Below are positions 1 to 10,492 of a stretch of DNA of 64,000 nucleotides, piece by piece; position 1 is the stretch's first letter, and every line of letters begins with the position of its first letter. The stretch is from Gerris lacustris (lineage: Eukaryota > Arthropoda > Insecta > Hemiptera > Gerridae). The translations under genes were made by a program, and so were the position numbers. Where the stretch lies: contig OX578286.1 in the NCBI GenBank assembly GCA_951217055.1, positions 11,929,050 to 11,993,049 of the forward strand, written 5' to 3'. The notes under the pieces were generated by a model. It had not been told where the DNA came from. It did not search any database and worked only from the letters and a program-made list of their open reading frames with translations.

Positions 1-903
1 AAACTGGTGTAGCTTTGTTATCCATATTAAAAAATGTATAAGTAACAAAATTTACTTAAAAAAGTGAACAAAACTATTTGTCTGCACGTGTACAGGCGAG
101 GAAAACGTGAAAGAACCTAAACAAAATGGCGTATCAGATATTCGAAGAAAAATACCCTAACTTTCAGTGCTAACAACAAAAAAAAAAGAAAAATACTAAA
201 GTACCCTACACTCAAAATCATTTAAAATTAAGTTTTAATTTTACTAAATTAAATTATACAAATATTTTAAATTTATTTTACCTTAAAATTATATTAAAAA
301 TTTAATAAACACAATTTATAATTAAATTATTAAAAAAAAAAATCTTATCAAAATTTATGTTGTGACTCATTTTGATCTAAATTAATTTTAATTGTTATTG
401 ACTCTTAAAAAGATGTTTTTAGATTAAAACAAATATTTATGTATTAAATTTAATATATAGCTTATTTATTTATAAACAATAGTTTTTTTAAATTAATTTG
501 TTGGAAGTTGTGATTTACTTTCGTCCATTTCTCTAGTGTGTAGTAGACACAGCCCCTAATTATATGACAGCTGTAATTTTTTGGTGTTTACAAAAATTAG
601 TGTGAAGAAACCGAAGTTTAATCTCAGGATATTTTTTCCCTGTAAAGTCAGTTGTTTTTTTTAACTAATGGTTCTCTTTATTTAATAGTGAAACTAGTTG
701 CGATTTCGTATTTTGTTTTTCATTATTAAATGAAATTTAGTTGATATATTTATTACATTTCAAGTAGAAAAAGGAAGTGTTTTTGAAGAGTGTTAGTTTT
801 TTTTTTTTAAATTATCTAATTTTTGACGATTGTTTTTCCAATCGAACTACCTGGTGTTTTTTCCGGGAAATGACTGTTGAGATCTGTCGAACAAACGAAT
901 ATT
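1..903. other. AT-rich upstream flank of BLCAP
   Basis: Very AT-rich sequence with poly-A and poly-T runs and no supported coding region. The last 300-350 bases before 904 are slightly less AT-rich and probably contain the 5' untranslated region of the BLCAP homologue. I see no clear TATA box or transcription start that I can defend. Confidence 0.4.
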
Positions 904-1143
904 ATGTATTGTCTACAGTGGTTAATTCCTGTCCTGCTTATTCCCAAACCGGTGAATCCAGCTTTACTTCAAACTCACGTAATGTTTATGGTACTCTACT
1001 TAACAGGCTTTTTCCTTGAGAGAAAACCTTGTACGATATGCAGTCTGGTTTTCATTACGGCCGTATCCCTTATATGCTACGGAGGCGCTGGCAATTGTCT
1101 ATTTTGGAGCAATGAATGCGACAGTGTCGAATGCAATGACTGA
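904..1143 (+). CDS. BLCAP: BLCAP / bc10 homologue, small membrane protein
   Basis: A 79-residue protein that I recognise as the bladder cancer-associated protein (BLCAP/BC10) family. The N terminus [16 protein letters not shown], followed by NPAL, and the segment [10 protein letters not shown] then LVF and LICY, are the family hallmarks in the family's usual order and spacing. Vertebrate BLCAP is 87 residues, so this copy is complete with a shorter, divergent tail ending [11 protein letters not shown]. Two hydrophobic stretches (about residues 4-13 and 25-62, the latter split by the charged ERK) suggest a small integral membrane protein. The start is the ATG at 904: an in-frame ATG nine codons upstream (877) would add residues absent from the family. 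The coding region is a single uninterrupted exon, as in other animals. In vertebrates the protein is linked to growth control and apoptosis and its mRNA is A-to-I edited near the start; the biochemical role is unknown. Identification is strong, function is by homology only. Confidence 0.93.
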   Translation: MYCLQWLIPVLLIPKPVNPALLQTHVMFMVLYLTGFFLERKPCTICSLVFITAVSLICYGGAGNCLFWSNECDSVECND

Positions 1144-1653
1144 AATTCTACGATTTATATCCTTCTTAATTGATAAATATATAATATAATTTAAACAACT
1201 ATATTTTTATATTATTATAGACTTGTTTAAGACATTTATACTTGCATATAATTATTAAAATTATTAAATTTACCTTCTTAAAATTTTTAACAAATTCTCT
1301 GTACCTATTTATTTCGATGTATTTGACTTCTTATGTTCCGATTTTCTTTATATCGGTAATCTTTTATCTAATGTTTTTACAATGTGTGTAGTAAGTCTGA
1401 AAAAGTGTAGATAATGTAACACAGGGTTACCGAAGATTTACCAATTTCTAGAATGATAGATTTGAAAATAATCGTCAAAGCTTCGAAACAAGCTTCCGAG
1501 TTATGACTTGGAATATAAATGTAAATTATTAACCTTTACGATATACTTTTAACTATCATTTACCTTATTCTCAGTGACTTAAATTTTAAGTCACAATTTA
1601 TAAATCTTGTTCTATAACTTTATTTAGTTGTAGTAACCTTGGCAGTGCCGAAC
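1144..1653. other. 3' flank of BLCAP, no gene seen
   Basis: AT-rich sequence after the BLCAP stop codon. It probably includes the 3' untranslated region. Several AT-rich A-runs could act in polyadenylation, but none stands out. No reading frame here is supported. Confidence 0.35.
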
Positions 1654-1656
1654 TTA

Positions 1657-3022
1657 AGCCGAGTTTACATGTGTAGAGTAGACAGGAGAGTAGAGTAGCG
1701 ACTAGAGTGTACTCTACTTCCAACTCTACCAATTTTGATTTTGGAGCTTTTACACATAAGCTAGTAGTAAGTATAGTAAAAAAGCAGAAATGATTGCAAA
1801 ACAATGTATAAACTGAAACTAAACTCTACTTGCTACTTGCTATTGAAAACGTTTACACGGGTAGAGTGGCGAAGCTAGTAGAGTGTGAGCTGTGGTGGGG
1901 GAAGTAGAGTAGAGTCCACTTTACTGCATGCGGTATAGTTAGGGTGACCATACGTCCCGTTTTGACCGGGACAGTCCCGTTATTTTAAGCTTTTGAAGGC
2001 GTCCCCTTCGGTTTGCGAAAATGTCCCGTTTTTGGGAAATCCGACATTTTCCAGAATGTCTGGATAAAATGAAAAACTTGTCCCATACTTAATGAGTTGG
2101 AGAAGTTTTAAATCTTAATAAATATGTTGTATATCAACGGTTTCCTTCTCTTAAGAGTGATATTTATTCGTCATCAGTTTTAAAAGGAAAAAAAAAAAAA
2201 AACAACACTAGAACTTAACACAAAGTATTTGTAATAAAAATCAGCCGGTTTCGACTACTTAACAGGTATCTTCAGAATCTAAATCAGTTGCTCATAGTAA
2301 CATGGTGTTGAAGTGAATCACATTTATTCATTGATGACGAATATGATTCTTATTATGAGGGGTAAATCTTACTTCGGACTGCAAAAACGATTTCAGTTGC
2401 TTTTCCATAAATTCAATCTTTTTTTTTTTAAACTAATTTTAAGTATTGTTTTAATTTCAGGGAAAATTATGGAAGGTTATGGTTATTTTAGGTTATGGTT
2501 AGTATTATTTGACCTAATCTAACTATAACCTTCCATCATTACCCTAAAACGTGACTCTTTATGATTTTATATAAAACCAATACTATTGAATTAATCGAGA
2601 TACTACAACCAGAGTCGTTATTATTATGTAAAAAGGAATAGTTCATTAAAAAAAAAAACAAAAAAAAAAAAACGAAGTAAATCGGACAGTACGAAATAGG
2701 TGGTCTTGATTGTGCAAATTTACCCATTAATGTCCAAAGAAAAAATGTTATCCAAAGAATGCTAATTTTTCCTTAAAATTTGTCCACACAGCAAAATATG
2801 CCCACACCCTATCGCCTGGGGCTGCAATAGCTCGACACCCCCCTCCCCCTCCCCAATTCAATGTCCCGTTTTGGACTAAACTTTTTATGGTCACCCTAGG
2901 TATAGTACTCTACTCTACCAGCTTCTAGTTACTCTACGGAGCGTTTTTTCGGGTTTCTATGTTTAGAGTTACTCTACTCGCTACTCTACTCTCCTGTTTA
3001 CTCTACCAGTGTAAACCCGGTT
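1657..3022. mobile_element. PIF/Harbinger-like MITE, TTA target duplication, with nested hAT
   Basis: Imperfect terminal inverted repeats match: the left end begins AGCCGAGTTTACA and the reverse complement of the right end begins AACCGGGTTTACA, both followed by TAGAG-rich sequence (GAGAGTAGAGTAGCGACTAG on the left, its mirror on the right). A TTA lies immediately outside each end (1654-1656 and 3023-3025), the target size used by PIF/Harbinger elements. Without the nested insertion the element is about 400 bp, rich in ACTCTAC motifs, and has no coding capacity. Superfamily assignment rests on the 3-bp duplication only. Confidence 0.7.
1940..2898. mobile_element. Non-autonomous hAT-type element with 8-bp target duplication
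   Basis: The ends read TAGGGTGACCATACGTCCCG on the left and the mirror TGGTCACCCTA on the right. The 8-bp sequence GGTATAGT is duplicated exactly at 1932-1939 and 2899-2906, the hAT signature. The interior (959 bp) has no transposase. It is inserted inside the 1657-3022 element, so it is the younger of the two. A hammerhead-core-like motif lies on its minus strand near 2240-2275. Confidence 0.85.
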
Positions 3023-3025
3023 TTA

Positions 3026-3558
3026 AGATTTATATATTTCAATTTGAGGGCTTTTTAAATAAACTGTGAAGGTAAAGGGATAATGCCCTTTGATATACAG
3101 TAAGAATGATGTCCTTTTGTCTAATGGTATTTTTGAACATTGAAATATTGGCTGAACTGAACGAGATGATTTGGTCAAGAATCGCTTGGCGCCACAACTT
3201 TGCTTAATTTATACACTTGAGAGATTATAATCCCTTTGTCAAATTTTACATTTGTATGATTTAAACATTTAAGACATTTTATGTGTACGATTTGTTCATA
3301 AAAGTGTTGATATCCCTTTGTCAAAAAAAAAATACGTTGGATTGAGGCCCCGCCTTCTTTTCTACAAACCACCTCATTCTTGAGTTTTACCAGAATATCA
3401 TCTCTTCTGGGTAAATCTGGAGAATAGGAGCCTGTTTTGGTTGGGATTTAGAAAAGTGGGTGGGTCTCACTCGAATGCATTCTTTTGACTAAAATATATA
3501 ATCTATTTATTATGTTATGCCAAGCGATTTTCAACCATATCGTTTCCTCCAGACATTT
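3026..3558. other. Unassigned intergenic sequence
   Basis: No coding region, structured RNA or clear repeat end was recognised here. Short phrases such as ATCCCTTTGTC occur more than once, hinting at a degenerate dispersed repeat. Confidence 0.3.
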
Positions 3559-3623
3559 TTTTTTAAATTTAAATCAAATTATAATTACTATTTATAAAGG
3601 GAGAAATACAGAGAAAAATAGAC

Positions 3624-3702
3624 TTCAGCGCCGGGACTCGAACCACGGACCTCCCCCTCATATCCAGTGTGCGGGAGCTCTAACCAATTAAGCTACACTA
3701 AG
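3624..3702 (-). other. tRNA-like sequence (left arm of foldback)
   Basis: On the minus strand there is an A-box-like TAGCTTAATTGGTTAGAGC and a B-box GGTTCGAGTCC in correct order. The 5' CTTAGTG and 3' CGCTGAA can form a mostly paired acceptor stem. The anticodon region is about 6 nt too long for a standard cloverleaf, so this is a tRNA-derived relic or SINE-like head, not a confident tRNA gene. Confidence 0.55.
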
Positions 3703-3845
3703 TACAGGTACTAATTGAGTACTTTATAATTACAAGCGTATTTCTCGGTCTAGTTCTATTGTCGTTTTTTGACTTCTAAGACTTGTAGAAACATTTGAAA
3801 GCTTAATTCGGGATTAGGTATCGATATTGTCAGAGGAAATTATTC

Positions 3846-3924
3846 TTCAGTGTAGCTTAATTGGTTAGAGCTCCTGCACACTGGATATGAGGGGGAGGTC
3901 CTTGGTTCGAGTCCCGGTGCTGAA
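3846..3924 (+). other. tRNA-like sequence (right arm of foldback)
   Basis: Nearly identical to the minus-strand copy at 3624-3702. Acceptor strands TTCAGTG and TGCTGAA pair over 7 positions with two G-T pairs, the D stem GCTT/GAGC pairs, and the T loop TTCGAGT sits in a mostly paired stem. The anticodon arm is not canonical. Pol III promoter boxes appear intact. Confidence 0.55.
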
Positions 3925-4165
3925 GTCTATTTTTCTCTGTCTTTCTCCCTTTATAAATAGTAAAATTTGATTTAAATTAAAATTTAAACGTTCCGTAGTA
4001 TGAATACTACCAATAACTTGTAAAAACTACATTTTTTTTTTAGTAAAACCAACTGCGAAACTGCTATAAAGTAATAAAGATCCCTGTATCCTTTAAATTT
4101 AAGAAAGAAAACTTTTTTTAAGAGTATGTTCTTTACGTAACGATTTTAATAAAACTAAATATATA

Positions 4166-4335
4166 CTGGGCACTTTTATAGAAAAGTGGCCCCACTTTAT
4201 TTTAATCTAATTTACTTTCGAACAACCGAATACATACTTTTTTTTGTATAAAAGTGTGATATTCCTTTGTCCCAAACCATATTGGACTGAATCCTATACA
4301 ATAAGGGGGCCACTTTTCTATAAGAGAACCAGTGA
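4166..4335. mobile_element. Small MITE-like inverted-repeat element
   Basis: The left end ACTGGGCACTTTTATAGAAA then AGTGGCCCC matches the reverse complement of the right end ACTGGTTCTCTTATAGAAA then AGTGGCCCC. The element is about 170 bp, non-coding. A clean target duplication was not found, so the exact ends and superfamily are open. Confidence 0.55.
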
Positions 4336-5106
4336 TAAATATTGATTTGTTTACACAATATTTCAATAGTACAGTTGACAAGACTGTGACACCGTCTAAG
4401 TTACTTTATAATTGTAAATTAAGTGCACAGTGTGTTTGTTACAAATGATCGCTGTTTTTGGTAGACTTTGACTTAGATTTAAAAGATAAAAAATCCTGTT
4501 TATAATTCTTGTTGTTTGTGATAACTTTATTGTATCGTAAATCTTATCCTTTATATGGTAATAAGACAAAGAAGATCCCTCTAAATAACCAAAATCTTGA
4601 TAATTCATATTATCGTTCGAATTAATTTTATCGGTGCCACATCCTTATCACTAATACTGTTAAGGTGGGCTCATAACATGCGTTTTTTACGCTTGTTTGT
4701 GCTGCATAGATAAAAAATACATTCGTAAAGCCGAGATGTCAACTGAGCGTTTTCCCCTATCCTTCCTTAATTGTGCACTTACGTAGTGTTCGGGGTAATA
4801 AACAAATTCAAATTTATTATTTAAAATATAATACTAACTTTTCTAAAAAGGATGGTTGTAAAATGATGAACTAAGTGTGTATTTAATATTTACTATGTGA
4901 ATGGATGAATCAAAAAAATAAAATCAAATATATAAACAAGTGGAAAGAGGACAAGAAAGTTTCATTCTGGTTAGTTTTGACGGGAGAAAAGTTGTTTAGG
5001 AACAAAATTTTCTCCCGTCAAGTTACGAGAGCCTATAGATTATTCTGAAGTGCGCATAGAACGCAGGGACAGACAAAGGGACATTAACCCTACTGTATAT
5101 AAATAA
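4336..5106. other. Unassigned intergenic sequence
   Basis: No gene recognised. The block 4660-5060 contains GC-richer phrases (AAGGTGGGCTCATAACATGC and TCTCCCGTCAA near 5010) that look like fragments of transposon ends, but no matching partner was found. Confidence 0.3.
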
Positions 5107-5302
5107 AGGTAGAGATACACATGCCTGTAGTTTGCTCAAAAACATACCAGCTACTTGCACCATGTATATGTTAAATGACCTGTAGCTGGTAAGCAAGCAG
5201 ATAAAAACTTAATAAAAATCCTTAGTATGCCAGTTACCTGCAAATACCCTCTTTTGGCATGTAAGCTACTTCCCCAATTTGACGGCATGTGCATCTCCAC
5301 CT
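5107..5302. mobile_element. PIF/Harbinger-like MITE (196 bp), TAA target duplication
   Basis: The left end AGGTAGAGATACACATGCC matches the reverse complement of the right end AGGTGGAGATGCACATGCC. A TAA flanks each side (5104-5106, 5303-5305). The termini resemble those of the larger element at 21857-22669, so both probably used the same transposase. Confidence 0.78.
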
Positions 5303-5305
5303 TAA

Positions 5306-6568
5306 GTTTTGTTTTCTTTTTGCCTTAGAAATTTATTGAACTAGCAATTGCAATAATATATTGACATTAGGTGTGGCACTGTCAAGAATACTTCAACCAT
5401 ATTAATTTTAGATAAAAAACACAGATAAAGAATATTATATCTCTGCTGGGAATTGAACACAGGGATATGTCACTAATTTTGACCTTTCTCCGTTACTCTT
5501 CTATAATAATTTTAATGACTTTGAATCCTTAAGCATTGAAATGTACCGTAAAGTAAAGATTAACCAAGATTTATTAATGTGTTTTCCGAAACTCTCATTC
5601 AATTAATGGATCTAATAAATCGAAGAATGCTCACTTTTAAAAAATGCTCTTCTTAAAATTTTCCATCATTGTAAAATTTGTAAATCATTTATAAACTAAG
5701 TCTTTGTAACCCTATCATTAAAAAAAAAAAATCTAACTTTTTTTCTTCATATGTTAAATAATAACCTTTTTAAAAAGGAAAATTAATTAGTTTTTATGTG
5801 ACTAAATTTTTAATTTATTTTATAATTACTTTATAAAATATGGTATATTTGTTGTAATGATTATATAAATTGTTGCTGTACCTGTTTTTTTTTTTTTTTT
5901 TTCTTATAAATATACAGCTAGAGAGTACAATGGACCGTAACTAATATTAGGTTTTAATTGTTTTTTTTTTAAAAAAAATATATATATATTTTAAACGCAA
6001 TTGAGTTGTAACGAAACAGAAGCCAAAATTAAAGAGGTTTGTGTATTATCGAATAAACCTATTTAGTTCCTAATTTCGACAAATATTCTCTCTTATTACA
6101 TCGATTACTTATGAAAAGATTACTTTTTGAAAAAAAACAAAAAAGCATTTGTTTTTTTTTTAATTAAAATTTAAAAATAATTTTAATTTTAAGCTAAAAT
6201 GCACTTTTTTTTAGTCTAAATTAAATTTTTTTTTGTCGAACTACTTTTTCTTGTAAATCCTTGAGTCAGTTGCGTTTTGATAACTGAAATTGCATTTTGA
6301 TATAATTATAAAAATAATATTTAGTGAATAAACTGATTTTTGGTATTTTATCTTTTATTTTATTTATTTTTCTCTCTCGTCAATTTTAAATATTTATCTG
6401 AAAGGGGGGAAACAATTATATCTACTGAACACATCTAAATGTAAGATTAAATGAAATATATCCATCTTTAATCTATGGGATTTATAGATGAGTTGCATTT
6501 GGGCTAAATTATACATAAGTTTATAGATAGCTCATTCTGTGAATAGTGGGGGTAAATATTTAACCCCC
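5306..6568. other. AT-rich intergenic sequence without recognised genes
   Basis: Long poly-A and poly-T runs, AT microsatellite (around 5985) and no supportable reading frame. Nothing else recognised. Confidence 0.35.
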
Positions 6569-6569
6569 A

Positions 6570-7276
6570 TGTTATTGAGCAAAGCCAAGCCAACTTTCAA
6601 TCACTAGTGGTTAGCCAGTGAGACGAGTTAAAGTAACTTTATTGAGCAATGCCGGCTCCACTATATGTTTAAATTATTATACTTTGCTTTTTTACTCTTT
6701 CTGAACTAATTTTTTTTTTCTTAAAATTATTGACTTATCCACTTCCTCGTGACGAGTTAGGCCAAGAGTTAATAAGTTTTACAACATCTTGATAAAAAAA
6801 TCTAATATGGATTTACCTGATTGTCTAAGAAAATGATCAAAGTGACTTAAAAGTTCGATTGCTAAGTCAAATTAATTTTGAAATAAAGAAAGGGGATTCT
6901 CAATTAAAAGTAACTTTATTTAGCCAAGCCGGCTTTCTTTCACTAGTGGTTAGCCAGTGAGACAAGTTAAAGTAACTTTATTTAGCCAAGCGGCTTTCTT
7001 TCACTAGTGGTTAGCCAGTGAGACGAGTTAAAGTAACTTTATACAGCAAAGTCGCTTTCAATCACTAGTGGTTAGCCGGTGAGACAAGTTGAAGTAACTT
7101 TATACAGCAAAGTCGCTTTCAATCACTAGTGGTTAGCCGGTGAGACGAGTTAAAGTAACTTTATACAGCAAAGTCGCTTTCAATCACTAGTGGTTAGCCT
7201 GTGAGACGAGTTAAAGTAACTTTATACAGCAAAGTCGCTTTCAATCACTAGTGGTTAACCGGTGAGACGAGTTAAA
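6570..7276. repeat. 61-bp minisatellite (CACTAGTGGTTAGCC unit), interrupted
   Basis: Head-to-tail copies of a unit of about 61 bp containing AAAGTAACTTTA, TTTCAATCACTAGTGGTTAG and GTGAGACGAGTT. One and a half degenerate copies lie at 6570-6660. After an unrelated stretch of about 240 bp, about six copies run from 6905 to 7276, with AGCCAAGC variants first and ACAGCAAAGTCG variants later. The unit contains two short palindromes (CACTAGTG, AAAGTAACTTT). Confidence 0.85.
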
Positions 7277-7497
7277 GGTGGTTATCTTCTGCTAGTACGA
7301 AGAGTTAAAACACTTAAGAGAAAGATTCAGTGTAGGAATTATGACTGAGAATCTGAGAAGATCTCAGATCTGATTTATACTGATTCTGAATCAAATTCCT
7401 ACGCTGATAATTCCTATTAAGCATAATCTTTCTATTAATCTCACTGAAATATGACCACTAAGTGTTGAAAGTCAGATTTGTATAACAAAGTTACTTT

Positions 7498-7790
7498 TAT
7501 ATTTTACGATTTTGGTAGTATTCATACTACGGAAAGATTAAATTTTAATTTAAATCAAGTTATAATCATTATTAACTACGGGAAACAGACAGAGAAAAAT
7601 ACACTCCAGCGCCGGGATTTGAACCACGGGCCTCTATAGTCTCTATATCAGAGAAAATCATTCTCTTGTGTAGCTTAGTTGGTAGAGCGCTATACTGGAA
7701 ATGTAGAGGCCCGTGGTTCAAATCCCGGCGCTGGAGTGTATTTTTCTCTGTCTGTTTCCCGTAGTTAATAATAATTATAACTTGATTTAA
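7498..7790. mobile_element. Foldback element with tRNA-like sequence
   Basis: Inverted arms of about 86 bp (7551-7636 and 7704-7790) end in the 3' half of a tRNA-like sequence. The loop between them (about 67 bp) supplies the 5' half on the right side only, so one full tRNA-like copy is on the plus strand. The left outer end carries TTTTGGTAGTATTCATACTA, the family's terminal motif. Confidence 0.8.
7664..7735 (+). other. tRNA-like cloverleaf, 72 nt, GGA in anticodon position
   Basis: This copy fits a canonical 72-nt cloverleaf. Acceptor TCTTGTG/CGCTGGA pairs at six of seven positions. D stem is GCTT/GAGC. The anticodon stem CTATA/TGTAG encloses a 7-base loop CTGGAAA, giving GGA at the anticodon position. 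The variable region has 5 bases and the T loop is TTCAAAT. Two T-stem pairs are mismatched. A GGA anticodon would be serine, yet serine tRNAs have a long variable arm, so a tRNA-derived element head is more likely than a working tRNA gene. Confidence 0.55.
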
Positions 7791-7799
7791 AAGTTACTT

Positions 7800-9096
7800 T
7801 TAGTTAAGTGACGTAGTTGTAAACATAATACCAAATTTTCCACTGCATACATAAAATACACATTTGACAAAAAAATCATAAACTAAACAAAATAATGCAT
7901 TAACAGTTTAATTCACTGTTACTAGTTTATATTACTATCATAATACAGGGTGTACCTAAACGTAACCACACCAATTTGGTATCTTATAGCAAATTTTACT
8001 GAATAAAAAAGTTCACAGCTTTGTCGGGGTCCACAACTTTGTTTTTAAATATCCTTAAAAAAGAAACATTAAATAAAAATCGTTATTTTTTTTATGTTCA
8101 TCGCTAAAGTTCTCAAAACCAAGCCTTTTACCATGAAACACCTTGTAGAAAATTGAATTCTGCATCAAAAGAGACTAACCCCAGCTCTGTTCAACAAAAT
8201 CCTGATTTGAAAATTCAAACTAAATTAGGGAATAATTCAGGAATTAGTGCGTTTATTGGTAATTCTAAAAGATAAACTAAATAAATTATCAGGGATGTTG
8301 AACTTTAAAATTTTGCTGAAAATCAGGGTTTGTTGTTCTTGGTTTGGAATGGTCTCATATGATGCAGAATTAAATGATCCATAAGGTGGAGCATAGGCTT
8401 CTGTGGGTAGCCTCATAATAAACAGTTTGGTTTTCCCGTGAAACCTGCGTCACGAAGAGGATGAAGTCCAACGATACGCTTCCACTACTGGTAGCATCTT
8501 CAGGGGTGTGGGCTCAGTATGTCTTGTTGTTGCTTCAAGTAAACATCACGATGGATTTTAATTTTAAATGGATTAATTTAATTTATTAATTATTATAATT
8601 TATTATTATTATTTATTATTATTATATTTATTTATAATTATTATTATTTATATTTATTAATTATTAATTTAATTTAATGGATTAAATGGATTTCAAAATT
8701 TTAAAGTTGTACAGTTGTACATCCCCAATAAGTCAGACTTCACCCCTTAGTGATGCAGATTTCATTGGAAAACCATGGTTTTTTATTACAACCCATAAGG
8801 TGTTTTATTGTAAGAATCATAGTTTTTGAAATAAAACAAAATTGTGTTTTATTAACACACTATTGAACATGTGACCTAGGAATACATGTTCATAGGAACT
8901 TTTTTGTTCACTCTATATATTGTAAAAAAAAAAAAATAAATAAATAATCAAATTTCTTTTCAACAAATTAAATCTGTGCCAAATATTTTATTTTTATTAT
9001 CCTTTACAATTATTTAATGTACTCTAAGGGAAATTGAAGTTGAAAACAATTCATTTATATTTTAAACAAATTAACGGAATATTTTATTCAATTTTT
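7800..9096. other. Intergenic sequence with transposon-end fragments and TTA microsatellite
   Basis: A transposon-end-like TACAGGGTGTACC occurs at about 7946, without a partner. An (ATT/TTA)n microsatellite spans about 8578-8680. A phrase near 8450-8510 (GCTTCCACTACTGGTAGCAT then CTTCAG) resembles retroelement hairpins. No coding region supported. Confidence 0.35.
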
Positions 9097-9097
9097 A

Positions 9098-9312
9098 AGT
9101 TTTTGGTAGTTTTCATACTACGGAAAGTTAAATTTTAATTTAAATCAAATTATAATTATTATTAACTACGGGAAACAGACAGTGAAAAATACACTCCTGT
9201 GCCGGGATTTGAACCACGGGCCTCTAATAGAGGCCCGTGGTTCAAATCCCGGCACAGGAGTGTATTTTTCACTGTCTGTTTCCCGTAGTTAATAATAATT
9301 ATAATTTGATTG
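9098..9312. mobile_element. Foldback element: perfect 83-bp inverted repeat with 1-nt spacer
   Basis: Positions 9144-9226 and 9228-9310 are exact reverse complements around a single base at 9227. Each arm contains the 3' portion of the family's tRNA-like sequence (GGTTCAAATCCCGGC on the right arm), then GTGTATTTTTCACTGTCTGT, the CCCGTAGTTAATAATAATTA block and an AT-rich end. The left side continues outward to GTAGTTTTCATACTACGG. It lacks the 5' half of the tRNA-like sequence and has almost no loop. Confidence 0.9.
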
Positions 9313-9930
9313 GAATATTTTATGTAAATATTTGTTTTAAACTGAGTATAAATAGAATTTTTAAAAATAAATTATTTAAAAAAATTTATTATGCACGGCC
9401 TGGCTGATTTAATTTATGCTGACTATTATTGTATGTTTCTAGATATTAATTATTAATTTGCAAATTTTGATTAAAATAATATTATAAATATATCTGAATT
9501 TATTATCTGCACTTTTTTTTACATTTTTGTAATTATTATTTTCAAGCAATATAATGGAATTTTAATTATCCTGCATTTACAATCCTTGTTTTTTTTTCCC
9601 CAATTTTTTTTTATATTTTGAATAAAAATCTGTCTTTAATTTTTGTAAAATCTTTAATTATTTAATATTATCATTGAAGACTGTGATAATTGAATCGTGG
9701 ACCATATATTGTCCCCTGCTCCAGTAAATGCATTATAAATCTGAATTTTATCACTTTCTAGGATAGCCAAAATCCAAGTCAATATCCATCAAAAATGGGT
9801 TTCTTCAATCTAACGGTTGGTTATATCTGTAAATAAACTCATTTACCACCATATTTTAATTGTTGCGCTTATTTATTTATATTTTAAGGTTAGAGGGGTA
9901 GGGGGTTTGAGCACTTCTGAAAAATGCACA
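9313..9930. other. AT-rich intergenic sequence
   Basis: No gene, structured RNA or repeat recognised. Confidence 0.3.
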
Positions 9931-9937
9931 AAACAGT

Positions 9938-10492
9938 TTTACTTTAAATCAAATTACAATTATCAATAACTACGGGGGACATACAGAGAAAAATAGACCC
10001 CCGCTCTGGGACTCGAACCACGGGTCCTCCTATTAATCCGTTACAGGTGCTCTTGCCAATTGAGATGCGGGAGAATGATTTTTCTCTGTTGTTACCGATA
10101 CAAATTCCCCGAATCCAAGCTTTCAATCTTATTCTACAAATCTAGAGAGCCAAATATTCACGGCAACAGAACTAGACCGAGAATTAACACTTATAATTGT
10201 AAAGTACTCAGTTAATACCTGTACCTAGTACAATCTATTAGAAATTCAAATTTTTAAGTTTTTGGTAGTTTTCATACTACGGAAAGATTAAATTTTACTT
10301 TAAATCAAATTATAATTATCCATAGGCAAGAGCACCTGTAAGGGATTAATAGGAGGACCCGTGGTTCGAGTACCGGTGCAGGGGTATATTTTTCTCTGTA
10401 TGTCTCCCGTAGTTATTGATAATTGTAATTTGATTTCAAGTAAAATTTAATCTTTTCGTAGTGTGAAAACTACCAAAAACTTAAAAATTTGA
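9938..10492. mobile_element. Two joined members of the tRNA-like foldback family
   Basis: The left part (9938-10235) has the AT-rich arm, an ACTACGGGGGACATACAGAG block, a full tRNA-like sequence on the minus strand and a spacer homologous to 3703-3845. The right part (10254-10490) has outer inverted repeats starting AAGTTTTTGGTAGTTTTCAT on the left and mirrored on the right, around a partial plus-strand tRNA-like sequence (about 10326-10390). Confidence 0.7.
9998..10073 (-). other. tRNA-like sequence, minus strand
   Basis: Acceptor strands CTCCCGC and GCGGGGG pair at all seven positions (one G-T). A-box-like CTCAATTGGCAAGAGC and B-box GGTTCGAGTCCC are present. The anticodon stem CCTGT/ATAGG has an enlarged loop, so this is tRNA-like rather than a confident tRNA gene. 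Confidence 0.5.

Larger units (their letters stand above)
3560..4022. mobile_element. Foldback element with two inverted tRNA-like sequences
   Basis: Two arms of roughly 150 bp face each other around a spacer of about 140 bp. Each arm runs from an AT-rich outer block (TTTAAATCAAATTATAATTA and relatives), through a GGGAGAAA...CAGAGAAAAATAG block, into a complete tRNA-like sequence. The tRNA-like copies point outward from the spacer, minus strand on the left and plus strand on the right. The spacer (about 3703-3845) is itself related, in reverse orientation, to 10075-10235 in another family member. The right outer end carries the GTAGTATGAATACTACC motif shared by the whole family. Confidence 0.75.

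Noticed and set aside
777..1019. An 80-codon frame overlapping BLCAP
   Set aside because: Different frame from the recognisable BLCAP protein and without family features.
3624..3924. Functional tRNA genes
   Set aside because: Anticodon arms are not canonical in most copies, T stems have mismatches, and each copy lies within the same repeated foldback element.
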